Positions 7,722 to 16,510 of a stretch of DNA of 64,000 bases are shown here, in pieces. The DNA comes from Streptomyces sp. S.PNR 29 (GTDB taxonomy: Bacteria; Actinomycetota; Actinomycetes; Streptomycetales; Streptomycetaceae). How positions within the stretch are numbered: position 1 is the stretch's first letter; each line of letters begins with the position of its first letter. Position numbers and translations under genes: made by a program. Under the pieces are notes generated by a model. That model saw only the letters and a list, made by a program, of their open reading frames with translations, was not told where the DNA came from and made no database searches. The stretch lies in contig NZ_JANUQM010000013.1 in NCBI RefSeq assembly GCF_030386795.1, forward strand, positions 62,001 through 126,000. The letters are read 5' to 3'.

Positions 7722-9059
7722 TCAGCGGGTCGCACCCGTCACCAGCCAGCGGCCCGAGCGAGTGCGCAGCCACAAGGTCAGCATGCGTACCGCCATCATG
7801 AGCGTCATGGTGGCCCACAGGGCCGTGAGCCCACCGCTCAGCACGGGAACGAGCAGGGCTGCCGGGGTGAAGACCGCCAGAGTGAGCAGCATCGCCCAGG
7901 CCAGATACGGGCCGTCGCCGGCGCCCATGAGTACGCCGTCCAGGACGAAGACGATCCCGCAGATCGGCTGTGAGAGAGCGACGATCACGAGAGCGGGCAG
8001 GGCGGTGTCCTTGACCATGGAGTCACTGGTGAACAGGGGCAGGAACACCGGTCGGCTGATCACCACCAGAATGCCGAGCGCGAGGCCGACGGCGACACCC
8101 CACTCCACCATGCGACGGCATGCCTGACGTGCGCCCTGAGTGTCACCGGCACCCAGGTAACGGCCGATGATGGCCTGCCCGGCGATGGCGATGGCGTCGA
8201 GGACGAAGGCAAGCAGCGTCCACAGGGACAGGATGATCTGGTGCGCAGCGATGTCGGCGTCTCCGAGGCGGGCCGCGACGGCTGTGGCGATCATCAGGAT
8301 CGCCCGCAGGGACAGGGTTCGAACCAGCAGCGGCACCCCTGCCTGGGCGGAGGCCCGGATCCCGGCGACGTCAGGACGCAGTGACGCCCCGTGCCTGCGC
8401 GCGCCGCGGACGACCACCACGAGATAGACGGCGGCCATGCCGCACTGAGCGATGACAGTCCCCCAGGCGGAACCCGCGATACCGAGATCGGCGCCGTACA
8501 CAAGTCCCGCGTTGAGGGCGCCGTTGGCGACGAACCCCGCGATGGCGACGTAGAGCGGCGTCTTCGTGTCCTGCAGGCCGCGCAGGACGCCGGTCGCGGC
8601 GAGGACCACCAGCATGGCCGGTATGCCGAGTGCGGAGATGCGCAGATAGGTGGTCGCATAGGGCGCGGCCGTGTTCGAGGCGCCGAAGAGCTCCACGAGG
8701 GCCGGTGCTGTGGGCAGGACCACGGCTATGACTGCGGCGCCGAGCAGCAGCGCCAGCCATATGCCGTCCATGCCCTGGCGGATGGCGGCTTGCAGATCCC
8801 CCGCGCCAACGCGTCGGGCGACGGCCGCGGTGGTGGCGTAGGCGAGGAAGACGAAGATGCTGACGGCTGTCGTCAGAAGGGCCGAGGCGACACCGAGTCC
8901 GGCGAGTTGTGCCGTGCCGAGATGGCCGACGATCGCGCTGTCCGCCATGACGAAGAGGGGCTCGGCGACGAGAGCGCCGAAGGCCGGGACGGCCAGCGCG
9001 ACGATCTCTCGGTCGTGCTGTCGGCGAACGGTCCGGGAGCGCGCGGGGGCCTGTGTCAT
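7722..9059 (-). CDS. MATE family efflux transporter
   Basis: 445 residues with about twelve membrane helices in two homologous halves, matching the MATE/DinF-type Na+ or H+ driven drug antiporters. The N-terminus has the family hallmark AVPAFGALVAEPLFVMADSA followed by VGHLGTAQLAGLGVA. Start ATG 9059 is preferred over a TTG three codons upstream. The likely role is export of organic cations across the cytoplasmic membrane; the substrate is unknown. The gene is divergent from dnaB across a 459-bp gap holding DnaA boxes. Its place between rplI and dnaB is conserved in Streptomyces (from memory). Confidence 0.92.
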   Translation of the reverse strand: MTQAPARSRTVRRQHDREIVALAVPAFGALVAEPLFVMADSAIVGHLGTAQLAGLGVASALLTTAVSIFVFLAYATTAAVARRVGAGDLQAAIRQGMDGIWLALLLGAAVIAVVLPTAPALVELFGASNTAAPYATTYLRISALGIPAMLVVLAATGVLRGLQDTKTPLYVAIAGFVANGALNAGLVYGADLGIAGSAWGTVIAQCGMAAVYLVVVVRGARRHGASLRPDVAGIRASAQAGVPLLVRTLSLRAILMIATAVAARLGDADIAAHQIILSLWTLLAFVLDAIAIAGQAIIGRYLGAGDTQGARQACRRMVEWGVAVGLALGILVVISRPVFLPLFTSDSMVKDTALPALVIVALSQPICGIVFVLDGVLMGAGDGPYLAWAMLLTLAVFTPAALLVPVLSGGLTALWATMTLMMAVRMLTLWLRTRSGRWLVTGATR

Positions 9060-9518
9060 GAGCACCAATCTAATCGTCCACAGGTAAGCGATGCAATGCC
9101 TGTGCGCCCCTTACGTGTCGCCTGGTGGTGTGCACTCTTGTGTACGACTCGCGGCAATCTTGGCCCGGCTGGGGAAGTTTTTCTTCTGCACAGCCAGTGG
9201 ACGGTAAAGGTGCAGGTCAGGGAGGCTTCCTTGCAGGAATCGAGGGCTTGTTCACAGGGCTGTCCACCGGGTCGTGCACAGGTTTCGCGGGGTTCTCCAC
9301 AGCATCTGGGCCGTCGTCCACATGGCCTGTGGATAACCAGATTGGCTGACGGTGCCCGCGGGCCTACGGTAGTCCGGCGCCCGCTCCGTCCGTCGGCTTT
9401 CAAACCATCACAAAACCGACGCGCCAGAACCGGAGTTGGGCCTCTTGATTGTCAGTGCCGTGCCGTAGAAAAGAGGGGCACGGAGAGGTCCGCTCCGCGG
9501 ACGGGAGGAGGTGGCTCG
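9060..9518. promoter_or_regulatory. Intergenic region upstream of dnaB with several DnaA-box-like 9-mers
   Basis: 459 bp without a gene. It holds 9-mers close to TTGTCCACA / TTATCCACA: TCGTCCACA at 9074 and 9314, TTGTTCACA at 9248, CTGTCCACC at 9260, TTCTCCACA at 9293, and a perfect TTATCCACA on the minus strand at 9328-9336. Five of the six fall within 90 bp (9248-9336). The region must also contain the dnaB and MATE promoters, which I cannot place. Confidence 0.55.
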
Positions 9519-10997
9519 GTGAGCATTTCCGAGCCCTTGGACGACCCGTGGGCCGACAGCGGTCCCAGTGATCGTCTGCCCGCCTCCCGTCGGCACGGCG
9601 ACCGAGCCCGGGGCCGCGACGAGCAGCACGACCGGGGCCAGGACAGCGGTGCGTGGGACGGCTCAGGTCCGTCGTTCGAGCGTGTACCGCCGCAGGACCT
9701 GGAGGCCGAGCAGTCCGTCCTCGGCGGCATGCTGCTGTCCAAGGACGCGATCGCCGACGTCGTCGAGATCCTCAAGGGCCACGACTTCTACAAGCCGGCC
9801 CACGAGACGATCTACCAGGCGATCCTCGACGTCTACGCGAAGGGCGAGCCGGCCGACCCCATCACCATCGCCGCCGAACTCACCAAGCGCGGCGAGATCA
9901 ACAAGGTCGGCGGCGCCTCGTATCTGCACACCCTCGTCCAGACGGTGCCGACGGCAGCGAACGCCGCGTACTACGCGGAGATCGTCCATGAGCGCGCCGT
10001 CCTGCGCCGCCTGGTCGAGGCCGGCACACGCATCACGCAGATGGGGTACGCGGCCGACGACGACGTCGACGAGATCGTCAACCGTGCCCAGGCCGAGATC
10101 TACGCGGTCACCGAGCAGCGCACCAGCGAGGACTACCTGCCGCTCGGCGACATCATGGAGGGCGCGCTCGACGAGATCGAGGCGATCGGCTCGCGCAGCG
10201 GCGAGATGACCGGCGTGCCCACGGGGTTCACGGACTTCGACTCCCTCACCAACGGCCTGCATCCGGGCCAGATGATCGTCATCGCCGCGCGTCCCGCCAT
10301 GGGTAAGTCCACACTCGCGCTGGACTTCGCGCGGGCCGCGTCGATCAAGAACAATCTGCCGAGCGTCATCTTCTCGCTCGAGATGGGGCGCAACGAGATC
10401 GCGATGCGTCTGCTGTCCGCGGAGGCCCGTGTCGCGCTGCACCACATGAGATCCGGCACGATGACCGACGAGGACTGGACGCGTCTGGCCCGCCGGATGC
10501 CGGACGTCTCCGCCGCTCCGCTCTACATCGACGACTCCCCGAACCTGTCGATGATGGAGATCCGCGCCAAGTGCCGCCGTCTGAAGCAGCGCAACGACCT
10601 CAAGCTGGTGGTCATCGACTACCTCCAGCTGATGCAGTCCGGCGGCTCCAAGCGCGCCGAGAGCCGTCAGCAGGAGGTCTCGGACATGTCGCGTAACCTC
10701 AAGCTGCTGGCCAAGGAGCTGGAGATCCCGGTCATCGCGCTCTCGCAGCTGAACCGTGGCCCCGAGCAGCGCACCGACAAGAAGCCGATGGTCTCCGATC
10801 TGCGTGAGTCCGGCTCCATCGAGCAGGACGCCGACATGGTCATCCTGCTGCACCGCGAGGACGCCTACGAGAAGGAGTCGCCGCGCGCGGGCGAGGCCGA
10901 CCTCATCGTGGCCAAGCACCGAAACGGTCCGACGGCGACGATCACGGTCGCCTTCCAGGGCCACTACTCGCGCTTCGTGGACATGGCGCAGACCTGA
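9519..10997 (+). CDS. dnaB: Replicative DNA helicase DnaB
   Basis: 492 residues. A Streptomyces-type polar N-terminal extension of about 50 residues precedes the DnaB N-terminal domain (VPPQDLEAEQSVLGGMLLS). The RecA-like C-terminal domain has Walker A ARPAMGKST near residue 260, Walker B LVVIDYLQLM near residue 368, and a C-terminal DLRESGSIEQDADMV motif. DnaB is the hexameric 5'-3' helicase that opens the fork. No intein interrupts it. GTG 9519 is chosen because GGGAGGAGG stands 7 bp upstream and the family domain begins soon after; an open frame upstream is fortuitous. Confidence 0.96.
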   Translation: MSISEPLDDPWADSGPSDRLPASRRHGDRARGRDEQHDRGQDSGAWDGSGPSFERVPPQDLEAEQSVLGGMLLSKDAIADVVEILKGHDFYKPAHETIYQAILDVYAKGEPADPITIAAELTKRGEINKVGGASYLHTLVQTVPTAANAAYYAEIVHERAVLRRLVEAGTRITQMGYAADDDVDEIVNRAQAEIYAVTEQRTSEDYLPLGDIMEGALDEIEAIGSRSGEMTGVPTGFTDFDSLTNGLHPGQMIVIAARPAMGKSTLALDFARAASIKNNLPSVIFSLEMGRNEIAMRLLSAEARVALHHMRSGTMTDEDWTRLARRMPDVSAAPLYIDDSPNLSMMEIRAKCRRLKQRNDLKLVVIDYLQLMQSGGSKRAESRQQEVSDMSRNLKLLAKELEIPVIALSQLNRGPEQRTDKKPMVSDLRESGSIEQDADMVILLHREDAYEKESPRAGEADLIVAKHRNGPTATITVAFQGHYSRFVDMAQT

Positions 10998-11066
10998 GCC
11001 GCCTGATCCGCCGTCTGCAGGGGAAATCGGCTCGACGCGGGATGTCCGGCCGGGTGGACTGGGGTC

Positions 11067-12452
11067 ATGACGACACCTCAGGAAGAGCTGCTTCCCAGCA
11101 CCCGCCGTGCGCTACTGCACCGGATCGCCGTGGCCCAAGCCGAAGGCCGCACACCGTCGCTGGTCGCGGCGGTCGTTCGGGACGGTCGGACCGTGTGGCA
11201 TGGAGGGCGGACCTCGGTGGACGGACATGCCCCGGACGAGAACGTGCAGTACCGGATCGGTTCGATCACCAAGACCTTCACCGCGGTTCTCGTCCTGCGG
11301 TTGCGGGACGAGGGTCTGCTCGACCTCGGCGACCCGTTGGAGAAGCACCTGCCGGGCACGGGCGCGGGGGAGGCCACCATCGCCGGTCTCCTCGCGCACA
11401 CCGGTGGTCTGGCGGCCGAGTCACCCGCGCCGTGGTGGGAGCGGACTCCGGGGTCCCTGCGTCCCGAACTCGCCGACGTACTGGGCGAACAGCCTCTGCT
11501 CCACCCGGTCGGCCGCCGGCACCACTACTCGAATCCCGGCTACACCCTCCTGGGCGCGCTGGTAGAGAAGCTGCGGGGTGCTCCGTGGGAGGAGGTACTG
11601 CGGCGTGAAGTGCTCGAACCTCTGAGCCTGGATCGTACGAGTGCGCGGCCGCGGGCGCCCCATGCGGGCGGCTGGGCGGTGCATCCGTGGGCCGATGTGA
11701 TGCTGCCCGAACCCTCCGAGGACCTCGGGCTGATGGCTCCGGCCGGTCAACTCTGGTCCACCAGCGGTGACCTGGCGAAGTTCGCCGTCTTCCTGATGCA
11801 GGGGGACGACCGGGTACTGAGCGCGGAGACCGTGCGGGAGATGCGGGTGCCCGCGGCGCCGGCCGAGGCCGCGGATGTCGTGGACGGGGCGACGTACGGA
11901 CTCGGACTGCAGATTCAGCACCGGGACGGACGGCTGCTCGTGGGCCATTCCGGTTCGCTGCCGGGCTTCCTGGCGAACCTCACGATCAGCGTGGCGGACG
12001 ACGTGGCGGCGGTGGTGCTGACCAACTGCACCTCCGGCCTGCTGACGTCCGCGGTGGCCGCCGATCTGGTCCGCATCGTCGCCGAGGCCGAACCGCGCAT
12101 TCCCGAGCCCTGGCGACCGCTGCCCGAAGTGGACCCGTCCGTGCTGGAGTTGGCCGGTCAGTGGTACTGGGGGACACATGCGTTCGCGTTGCGCCTGACG
12201 GCCGACGGGGGTGTCTCGCTGGGGCCGCTGTCCGGCAACGGCCGCCGCTCGCGGTTCCGGGCGAACAGCGACGGCACCTGGACCGGCCTGGAGGGCTACT
12301 ACGCCGGAGAGGTTCCGCGGGCCGTAAGGCGCCCGGACGGGACGGTGAGCCATCTCGACCTCGGCTCGTTCGTGTTCACGCGTCAGCCGTACGACGAAGG
12401 GGCTCCTGTGCCGGGTGGAGTGGACCCGGAGGGATGGCGGGGGATTGGTTAG
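11067..12452 (+). CDS. Serine beta-lactamase / esterase family hydrolase
   Basis: 461 residues. The class C-like fold has the catalytic SITK (Ser66, Lys69), the YSN motif in HHYSNPGYTL near residue 155, and HSG in VGHSGSLPGF near residue 294. The last 110 residues form an extra domain like the C-terminal lipocalin-type domain of some DD-peptidases and EstB-type esterases. There is no signal peptide, so it is probably cytoplasmic and may be an esterase or D-amino-acid peptidase rather than a resistance enzyme. It lies 69 bp after dnaB; the ATG at 11067 fits the family. It is followed by a 32-bp palindrome centred on parS. Confidence 0.85.
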   Translation: MTTPQEELLPSTRRALLHRIAVAQAEGRTPSLVAAVVRDGRTVWHGGRTSVDGHAPDENVQYRIGSITKTFTAVLVLRLRDEGLLDLGDPLEKHLPGTGAGEATIAGLLAHTGGLAAESPAPWWERTPGSLRPELADVLGEQPLLHPVGRRHHYSNPGYTLLGALVEKLRGAPWEEVLRREVLEPLSLDRTSARPRAPHAGGWAVHPWADVMLPEPSEDLGLMAPAGQLWSTSGDLAKFAVFLMQGDDRVLSAETVREMRVPAAPAEAADVVDGATYGLGLQIQHRDGRLLVGHSGSLPGFLANLTISVADDVAAVVLTNCTSGLLTSAVAADLVRIVAEAEPRIPEPWRPLPEVDPSVLELAGQWYWGTHAFALRLTADGGVSLGPLSGNGRRSRFRANSDGTWTGLEGYYAGEVPRAVRRPDGTVSHLDLGSFVFTRQPYDEGAPVPGGVDPEGWRGIG

Positions 12453-12471
12453 GCGCCGCCCACCGATACGC

Positions 12472-12503
12472 ACGTGCTCTGTTTCACGTGAAACAGAGCA
12501 CGT
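12472..12503. terminator. 32-bp perfect palindrome between convergent genes, with parS as its core
   Basis: Left arm ACGTGCTCT (12472-12480) and right arm AGAGCACGT (12495-12503) flank the perfect parS core at 12481-12494, so all 32 bases are self-complementary. It lies between genes ending at 12452 (+) and 12509 (-), where a bidirectional terminator is expected, and no other hairpin is present there. Confidence 0.75.
12481..12494. promoter_or_regulatory. parS site, perfect, inside a terminator-like palindrome
   Basis: Exact GTTTCACGTGAAAC at the centre of the 32-bp palindrome 12472-12503. Confidence 0.93.
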
Positions 12504-12508
12504 CGTCT

Positions 12509-12961
12509 TCAGAGCTGGAGCTTGAAGCCCACGTGGGACGCCGAAAAGCCGAGCCGCTCATAGAAGCGGTGGGCGTCGGTACGAGTGTTGTCGGAGGTCA
12601 GCTGTACCAGCTGACAGCCCTGGTGACGGGACTCCTCGATCGCCCACTCGATGAGCCGCGTGCCCAGGCCACTGCCCCGCTCGTCGGCGTGAATGCGCAC
12701 CCCTTCGATGATCGACCTGGTGGCACCGCGTCTGGACAGCCCGGGAATGATCGTCAGCTGGAGTGTGCCGACCACTCGGCCCTCGCGAGCGGCGACGACC
12801 AGCCGCTGGTTCGGATCGGCGCTGAGTCGCTCGAAGGCGGACAGGTACGGGGTCAGGTCGTCTGGTGACTCGCGCTGAGCGCCGAGAGGGTCGTCCGCGA
12901 GCATGCCGACGATCGCCGAGAGGTCGTCCGGGACCGCGGCGCGAATATCAAGATCTCCCAT
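12509..12961 (-). CDS. GNAT family N-acetyltransferase
   Basis: 150 residues, a single complete GNAT domain. The acetyl-CoA pyrophosphate loop is seen as RGSGLGTRLIEWA near residues 95-107. The C-terminal HRFYERLGFSASHVGFKL matches the beta6-beta7 region. It resembles PhnO-like small GNATs; the substrate is unknown. It reads leftwards, 9 bp after the MarR gene, so the two are probably one transcript. Confidence 0.88.
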   Translation of the reverse strand: MGDLDIRAAVPDDLSAIVGMLADDPLGAQRESPDDLTPYLSAFERLSADPNQRLVVAAREGRVVGTLQLTIIPGLSRRGATRSIIEGVRIHADERGSGLGTRLIEWAIEESRHQGCQLVQLTSDNTRTDAHRFYERLGFSASHVGFKLQL

Positions 12962-12970
12962 GCCCGCACC

Positions 12971-13429
12971 CTATGCGGGCACGCGCAGTGACTCCACGAC
13001 ACGGACCAGCGGGGCCAGTTCGGGGTTCTTGGCCGCTTCGTCGAGTGCCTCGCGCAGGGCGGCGTCGTTCGTGGGCCGCGCCTCCCGCAGGAGTTCGAGG
13101 CCCGCCTCGGTGACGTTGGTGTAGATGCCGCGGCGGTCGGTGGGGCACAGATAGCGCTCCAACAGGCCACGGTCTTCCAGGCGTGTGACCAGGCGGGTGG
13201 TGGCGCTCTGGCTGAGGACGACCGCGTCAGCGACCTGCTTCATCTGCAGATGGCCCCCGTCGCCGTCGTGCTGCCGGCTGAGCACATCGAGCAGCGAGTA
13301 CTCGCGCACGCTCAGGTCGTGCCGGGCCTGCAGGGCGCGCTCGATGTGAGCCTCGATCCTCCCGTGGAGCAGGGACAGGGCGCACCAGCCCTGGGCGAGG
13401 GCGGTGAGCGCGGGGTCCGTCGCTGTCAT
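12971..13429 (-). CDS. MarR family transcriptional regulator
   Basis: 152 residues with a winged helix-turn-helix: LSVREYSLLDVLSRQ, then the recognition helix region VLSQSATTRLVTRLEDRGLLER and the wing DRRGIYTNVT. ATG 13429 is chosen because GGAGGAAA lies just upstream; the longer open frame lacks a ribosome site. It is divergent from an MFS exporter gene across 142 bp, the classic arrangement for a ligand-responsive repressor of that exporter. Confidence 0.9.
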   Translation of the reverse strand: MTATDPALTALAQGWCALSLLHGRIEAHIERALQARHDLSVREYSLLDVLSRQHDGDGGHLQMKQVADAVVLSQSATTRLVTRLEDRGLLERYLCPTDRRGIYTNVTEAGLELLREARPTNDAALREALDEAAKNPELAPLVRVVESLRVPA

Positions 13430-13571
13430 TGGCGTTTCCTCCGTCCCGGAGCGGCTGACATCAGGATAGAGCAGCTCCGCGATAGACGGCGTTTGCATAA
13501 AGCCCGCGTCTGCAACTATTGTCCAAGCCTGAAACGCGCTTCTGCAATCGTCTGGAAGGTGAACCCCCTTC
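13430..13571. promoter_or_regulatory. Divergent marR / MFS promoter region with candidate MarR operators
   Basis: 142 bp. It holds a TTTGCATAAA element near 13492 and two similar TCTGCAA motifs (about 13510 and 13540), each preceded by CGCG. These repeats are the most likely operator halves for the divergent MarR protein; this is inference from position. Confidence 0.5.
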
Positions 13572-14780
13572 ATGCCTCTCGCGCTCCTGGCCCTCGCGAT
13601 CGGGGCCTTCGGAATCGGAACGACCGAGTTCGTGATCATGGGCTTGCTGCCCGAGGTCGCGAGCGACTTCGGGGTCTCCATCCCCACCGCCGGCTTCCTG
13701 GTGACCGGCTACGCGCTCGGCGTCATGTTCGGCGCCCCGCTGATGACCGTGCTCGGCACCAAGGTCTCCCGCAAGCGGATGCTGATGCTGCTGATGGGTC
13801 TGTTCATCGTCGGCAACCTGCTCTCCGCCGTCGCCCCCGTGTTCGCGGTCATGCTGATCGGCCGCGTGGTCGCCTCACTCGCGCACGGCGCCTTCTTCGG
13901 CATCGGCTCGGTCGTCGCGGCCGACCTGGTCGCCCCGGACAGGAAGGCCGGCGCGATCGCCATGATGTTCACCGGCCTGACCGTCGCCAACGTCGTCGGC
14001 GTCCCGCTGGGCACGCTCATCGGCCAGTCCGTCGGCTGGCGCGTCACCTTCGGCATCGTCACCGCCCTCGGCGTCGTCGGACTGGCCGGCATCTCCAGGC
14101 TGGTACCCGACATGCCCAAGCCGGAAGGCGTGCACCTGCGGCACGAGGTGGCCGCCTTCAAGAACGTCCAGGTCCTGCTCGCCATGGCGATGACCGTGCT
14201 CGGCTTCGGCGGCGTCTTCGCGGCCATCACCTACATCGCGCCGATGATGACCCATGTCGCCGGCTTCGCCGACGGCTCCGTCACCTGGCTACTGGTCCTG
14301 TTCGGCCTCGGCATGGTCGGCGGCAACCTGGTCGGCGGGAAGTTCGCCGACCGCGCCCTGATGCCCATGCTGTACGTCTCCCTGGGCGCCCTCGCCGTCG
14401 TGCTCGCGCTGTTCACCCTCACCGCGCACGACAAGACCGCGGCAGCCGTGACCATCGCGCTGATCGGCGCCCTGGGCTTCGCCAGCGTCCCGCCGCTGCA
14501 GAAGCGCGTCCTGGACCAGGCACACGGAGCCCCGACACTGGCCTCGGCGGTGAACATCGGCGCCTTCAACCTCGGCAACGCGTTGTCCGCCTGGCTCGGC
14601 GGCCTCGTCATCGCCGCCGGCTTCGGCTACACCGCCCCGAACTGGGTCGGCGCCGTCCTCGCCGCAGCCGCTCTGGCCCTCGCTGTCCTCTCGGCCGCCC
14701 TTGAACGCCGGGAGAACGCATCCAGCGCCGTCGTCGCGGGCTCCGTACCCACCGAGCAGCGGACCGCCGTCCACCACTGA
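13572..14780 (+). CDS. MFS transporter, DHA1 drug-efflux type
   Basis: 402 residues with twelve predicted helices. The N-terminus LLALAIGAFGIGTTEFVIMGLLPEVA is characteristic of the AraJ/CmlA-like DHA1 group, and a GTKVSRKRML loop matches the conserved motif between helices 2 and 3. It is a probable proton-coupled exporter of small drugs or sugars. Transcription is divergent from a marR gene that probably controls it. The start at ATG 13572 has GGAAGGTG upstream. Confidence 0.92.
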   Translation: MPLALLALAIGAFGIGTTEFVIMGLLPEVASDFGVSIPTAGFLVTGYALGVMFGAPLMTVLGTKVSRKRMLMLLMGLFIVGNLLSAVAPVFAVMLIGRVVASLAHGAFFGIGSVVAADLVAPDRKAGAIAMMFTGLTVANVVGVPLGTLIGQSVGWRVTFGIVTALGVVGLAGISRLVPDMPKPEGVHLRHEVAAFKNVQVLLAMAMTVLGFGGVFAAITYIAPMMTHVAGFADGSVTWLLVLFGLGMVGGNLVGGKFADRALMPMLYVSLGALAVVLALFTLTAHDKTAAAVTIALIGALGFASVPPLQKRVLDQAHGAPTLASAVNIGAFNLGNALSAWLGGLVIAAGFGYTAPNWVGAVLAAAALALAVLSAALERRENASSAVVAGSVPTEQRTAVHH

Positions 14781-14912
14781 GCGTCCACTGCCGAACCACC
14801 GGGACGCATGAGCGCGGTTTCCAGGGATGGCCTCGCGCGTCCGTCGATCCAGCTACGCCTCAGCATCAGCGGAGGCGCAGCGTCCCCTCGCTCCAGCACA
14901 AGGAGAACCCTC

Positions 14913-15332
14913 ATGAGCACCACCGTCGTCGCCCCGCTGACCATCCAGGACGCCGAAGACCTCGTCACCGTGGCTTGCCGTGCCGCCGAGGCCGCCGGGG
15001 TCACGGTCAGCGTGACCGTCCTGGACGCGGGCGGTCATCTGCTCGCCTTCCGGCGGGACGACCGGGCTGTGCTGATCTCCGGAGAGACCAGCACCCGCAA
15101 GGCCTACACCGCGCTCCAGCTCAACGCGCCCACCGCCGATCTCGTCGAGGCCGTGCAGCCCGGAGGCCTCTTCCACACCCTGCCCACGGCGCTCGACCGG
15201 CCGCTGCTGTTCATCGCGGGCGGCGTGCCGGTCCACCGCGACGGCCGGCTGATCGGCGCGATCGGGGTCGGTGGCGGCGCTCCGGAGCAGGACCATGCCT
15301 TCGCCACGGCCGCCGTGGAGGCCCTCGCTTGA
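14913..15332 (+). CDS. GlcG/HbpS-like protein (DUF336)
   Basis: 139 residues. The fold is recognised from SVTVLDAGGHLLAFRRDD, then STRKAYTALQ, and the C-terminal GGVPVHRDGRLIGAIGVGGGAPEQDHAFA. The family includes GlcG and the secreted haem-binding HbpS of Streptomyces, but this protein has no signal peptide. ATG 14913 has AAGGAGAA before it. It lies 132 bp downstream of the MFS gene and may share its transcript. The function in this cytoplasmic form is not known; cofactor or haem binding is possible. Confidence 0.85.
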   Translation: MSTTVVAPLTIQDAEDLVTVACRAAEAAGVTVSVTVLDAGGHLLAFRRDDRAVLISGETSTRKAYTALQLNAPTADLVEAVQPGGLFHTLPTALDRPLLFIAGGVPVHRDGRLIGAIGVGGGAPEQDHAFATAAVEALA

Positions 15333-15423
15333 CGGTGCCCTCCTCCGCACCGACGCCGGTTCCCCGCAGTCTCCGGCAACCGGCGTCTTCGTAGCGCCGC
15401 GGGTCACCCGTCCCGCCAGCGTG

Positions 15424-16362
15424 TCAGCCGGCCGCGACCGTCACCGGGGCGAACCGCCGGCTCCCGTCCCCGGGCAACTCCGTGATCCCGTACGTCATGA
15501 CCGAGTTGAAGACGACGGATGCCAGCCCGCGCTCCTTCGCCCACGCCAGTAGCTCTGTGTGCCGTACGTCGATGTCGGTGCGCAGCGGCCGGTCGGTGTG
15601 GGCGGCGAGGGTGGTGATGAGGGCCTGCGCCGTCTCCGTGTCTCGGGCGATCAGCGGGCCCACGACATGGGTGTGCATGTTGGGCCAGGCGGCCGCGTAC
15701 CCGATGAGCCGTCCGTCCTCCTCGGCGACGCACAACTGGTCGGCGAAGGCGGGCAGACGCGTGATGATGTGCGTGCGATCCGCGCCGAACACCTCCTCGT
15801 CGAGCCGGAGGATCGTGGGGAGGTCCTCGGCGGTGGCCGCACGCGTGGCGACCCGGGACTCCGGCCCACCGGCCGTGAAGTGCCCAAGCAGCATCTCCGC
15901 CTGGCCGGTGACCTTGAAGCCGAGCTCTTCGTACAGCGGCCGTCCGTACGGCGTCGCGTGCAGGGTGAGGGGTGTGATGCCCATCGACGAGATGACGTGG
16001 CGCATCAGTCGGCGTCCGATGCCCTGCCGGGCATGCTGTTCGGCTACCAGCACCATGCCGATGGCTGCGAGGGCGGGACGCCCTTGTGGGCCGTACTCGG
16101 TGACGACACAGGCGGCCACGAGGCCGCCTTGAGGGTCGTCGATGCCATAACCCCTTCCGGCTGTGAGGAGGAAGCTCCATTTGTGCTCCTCGCGTGGCCA
16201 CCCCCGGTTCTCTGACAAGTCGGCGCAGGCGGTGAGGTCGCGAAGCGTCAGACGGCGGATGGGCAGTTCGGCGAGGGAAGGAGTCGGCACGCGGGTCAGG
16301 CTGTCCGAAGGGAGCCCTTGGCGTCCACCTATTTCCAGGGAGACGTACGAGCTTTTGGCCAT
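15424..16362 (-). CDS. Two-domain GNAT acetyltransferase
   Basis: 312 residues with two GNAT units. The first (residues about 30-165) has QHARQGIGRRLMRHV as its acetyl-CoA loop; the second (about 170-300) is more divergent and carries the C-terminal YGITELPGDG segment. The layout resembles tandem GNATs with a degenerate second domain (DUF5645/Eis-like C-terminal type). ATG 16362 is proposed; its ribosome site is weak, so the start is uncertain. It is divergent from the HAD gene with a perfect parS site in the gap. Confidence 0.8.
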   Translation of the reverse strand: MAKSSYVSLEIGGRQGLPSDSLTRVPTPSLAELPIRRLTLRDLTACADLSENRGWPREEHKWSFLLTAGRGYGIDDPQGGLVAACVVTEYGPQGRPALAAIGMVLVAEQHARQGIGRRLMRHVISSMGITPLTLHATPYGRPLYEELGFKVTGQAEMLLGHFTAGGPESRVATRAATAEDLPTILRLDEEVFGADRTHIITRLPAFADQLCVAEEDGRLIGYAAAWPNMHTHVVGPLIARDTETAQALITTLAAHTDRPLRTDIDVRHTELLAWAKERGLASVVFNSVMTYGITELPGDGSRRFAPVTVAAG

Positions 16363-16402
16363 GTCGTAGCCAAGCGCACAGTGTGGGGGGCAGTCGCTGG
16401 GT

Positions 16403-16416
16403 GTTTCACGTGAAAC
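16403..16416. promoter_or_regulatory. parS site, perfect
   Basis: Exact GTTTCACGTGAAAC in the 148-bp divergent gap between the GNAT gene (start 16362) and the HAD gene (start 16511). Confidence 0.93.
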
Positions 16417-16510
16417 ATCGGGAAACAGCGAGTGTCCCGGGGGCGATGGGCGAGGTGAGCCCGGGGTCTCGCCCGTGAGCGCACAGCACCACCCACTAGC
16501 CTCGGGGCCC

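Noticed and set aside
8391..9518. Upstream extension of the dnaB frame across the MATE gene
   Set aside because: It is antisense to the MATE coding sequence and has no homology; GTG 9519 has an ideal ribosome site.
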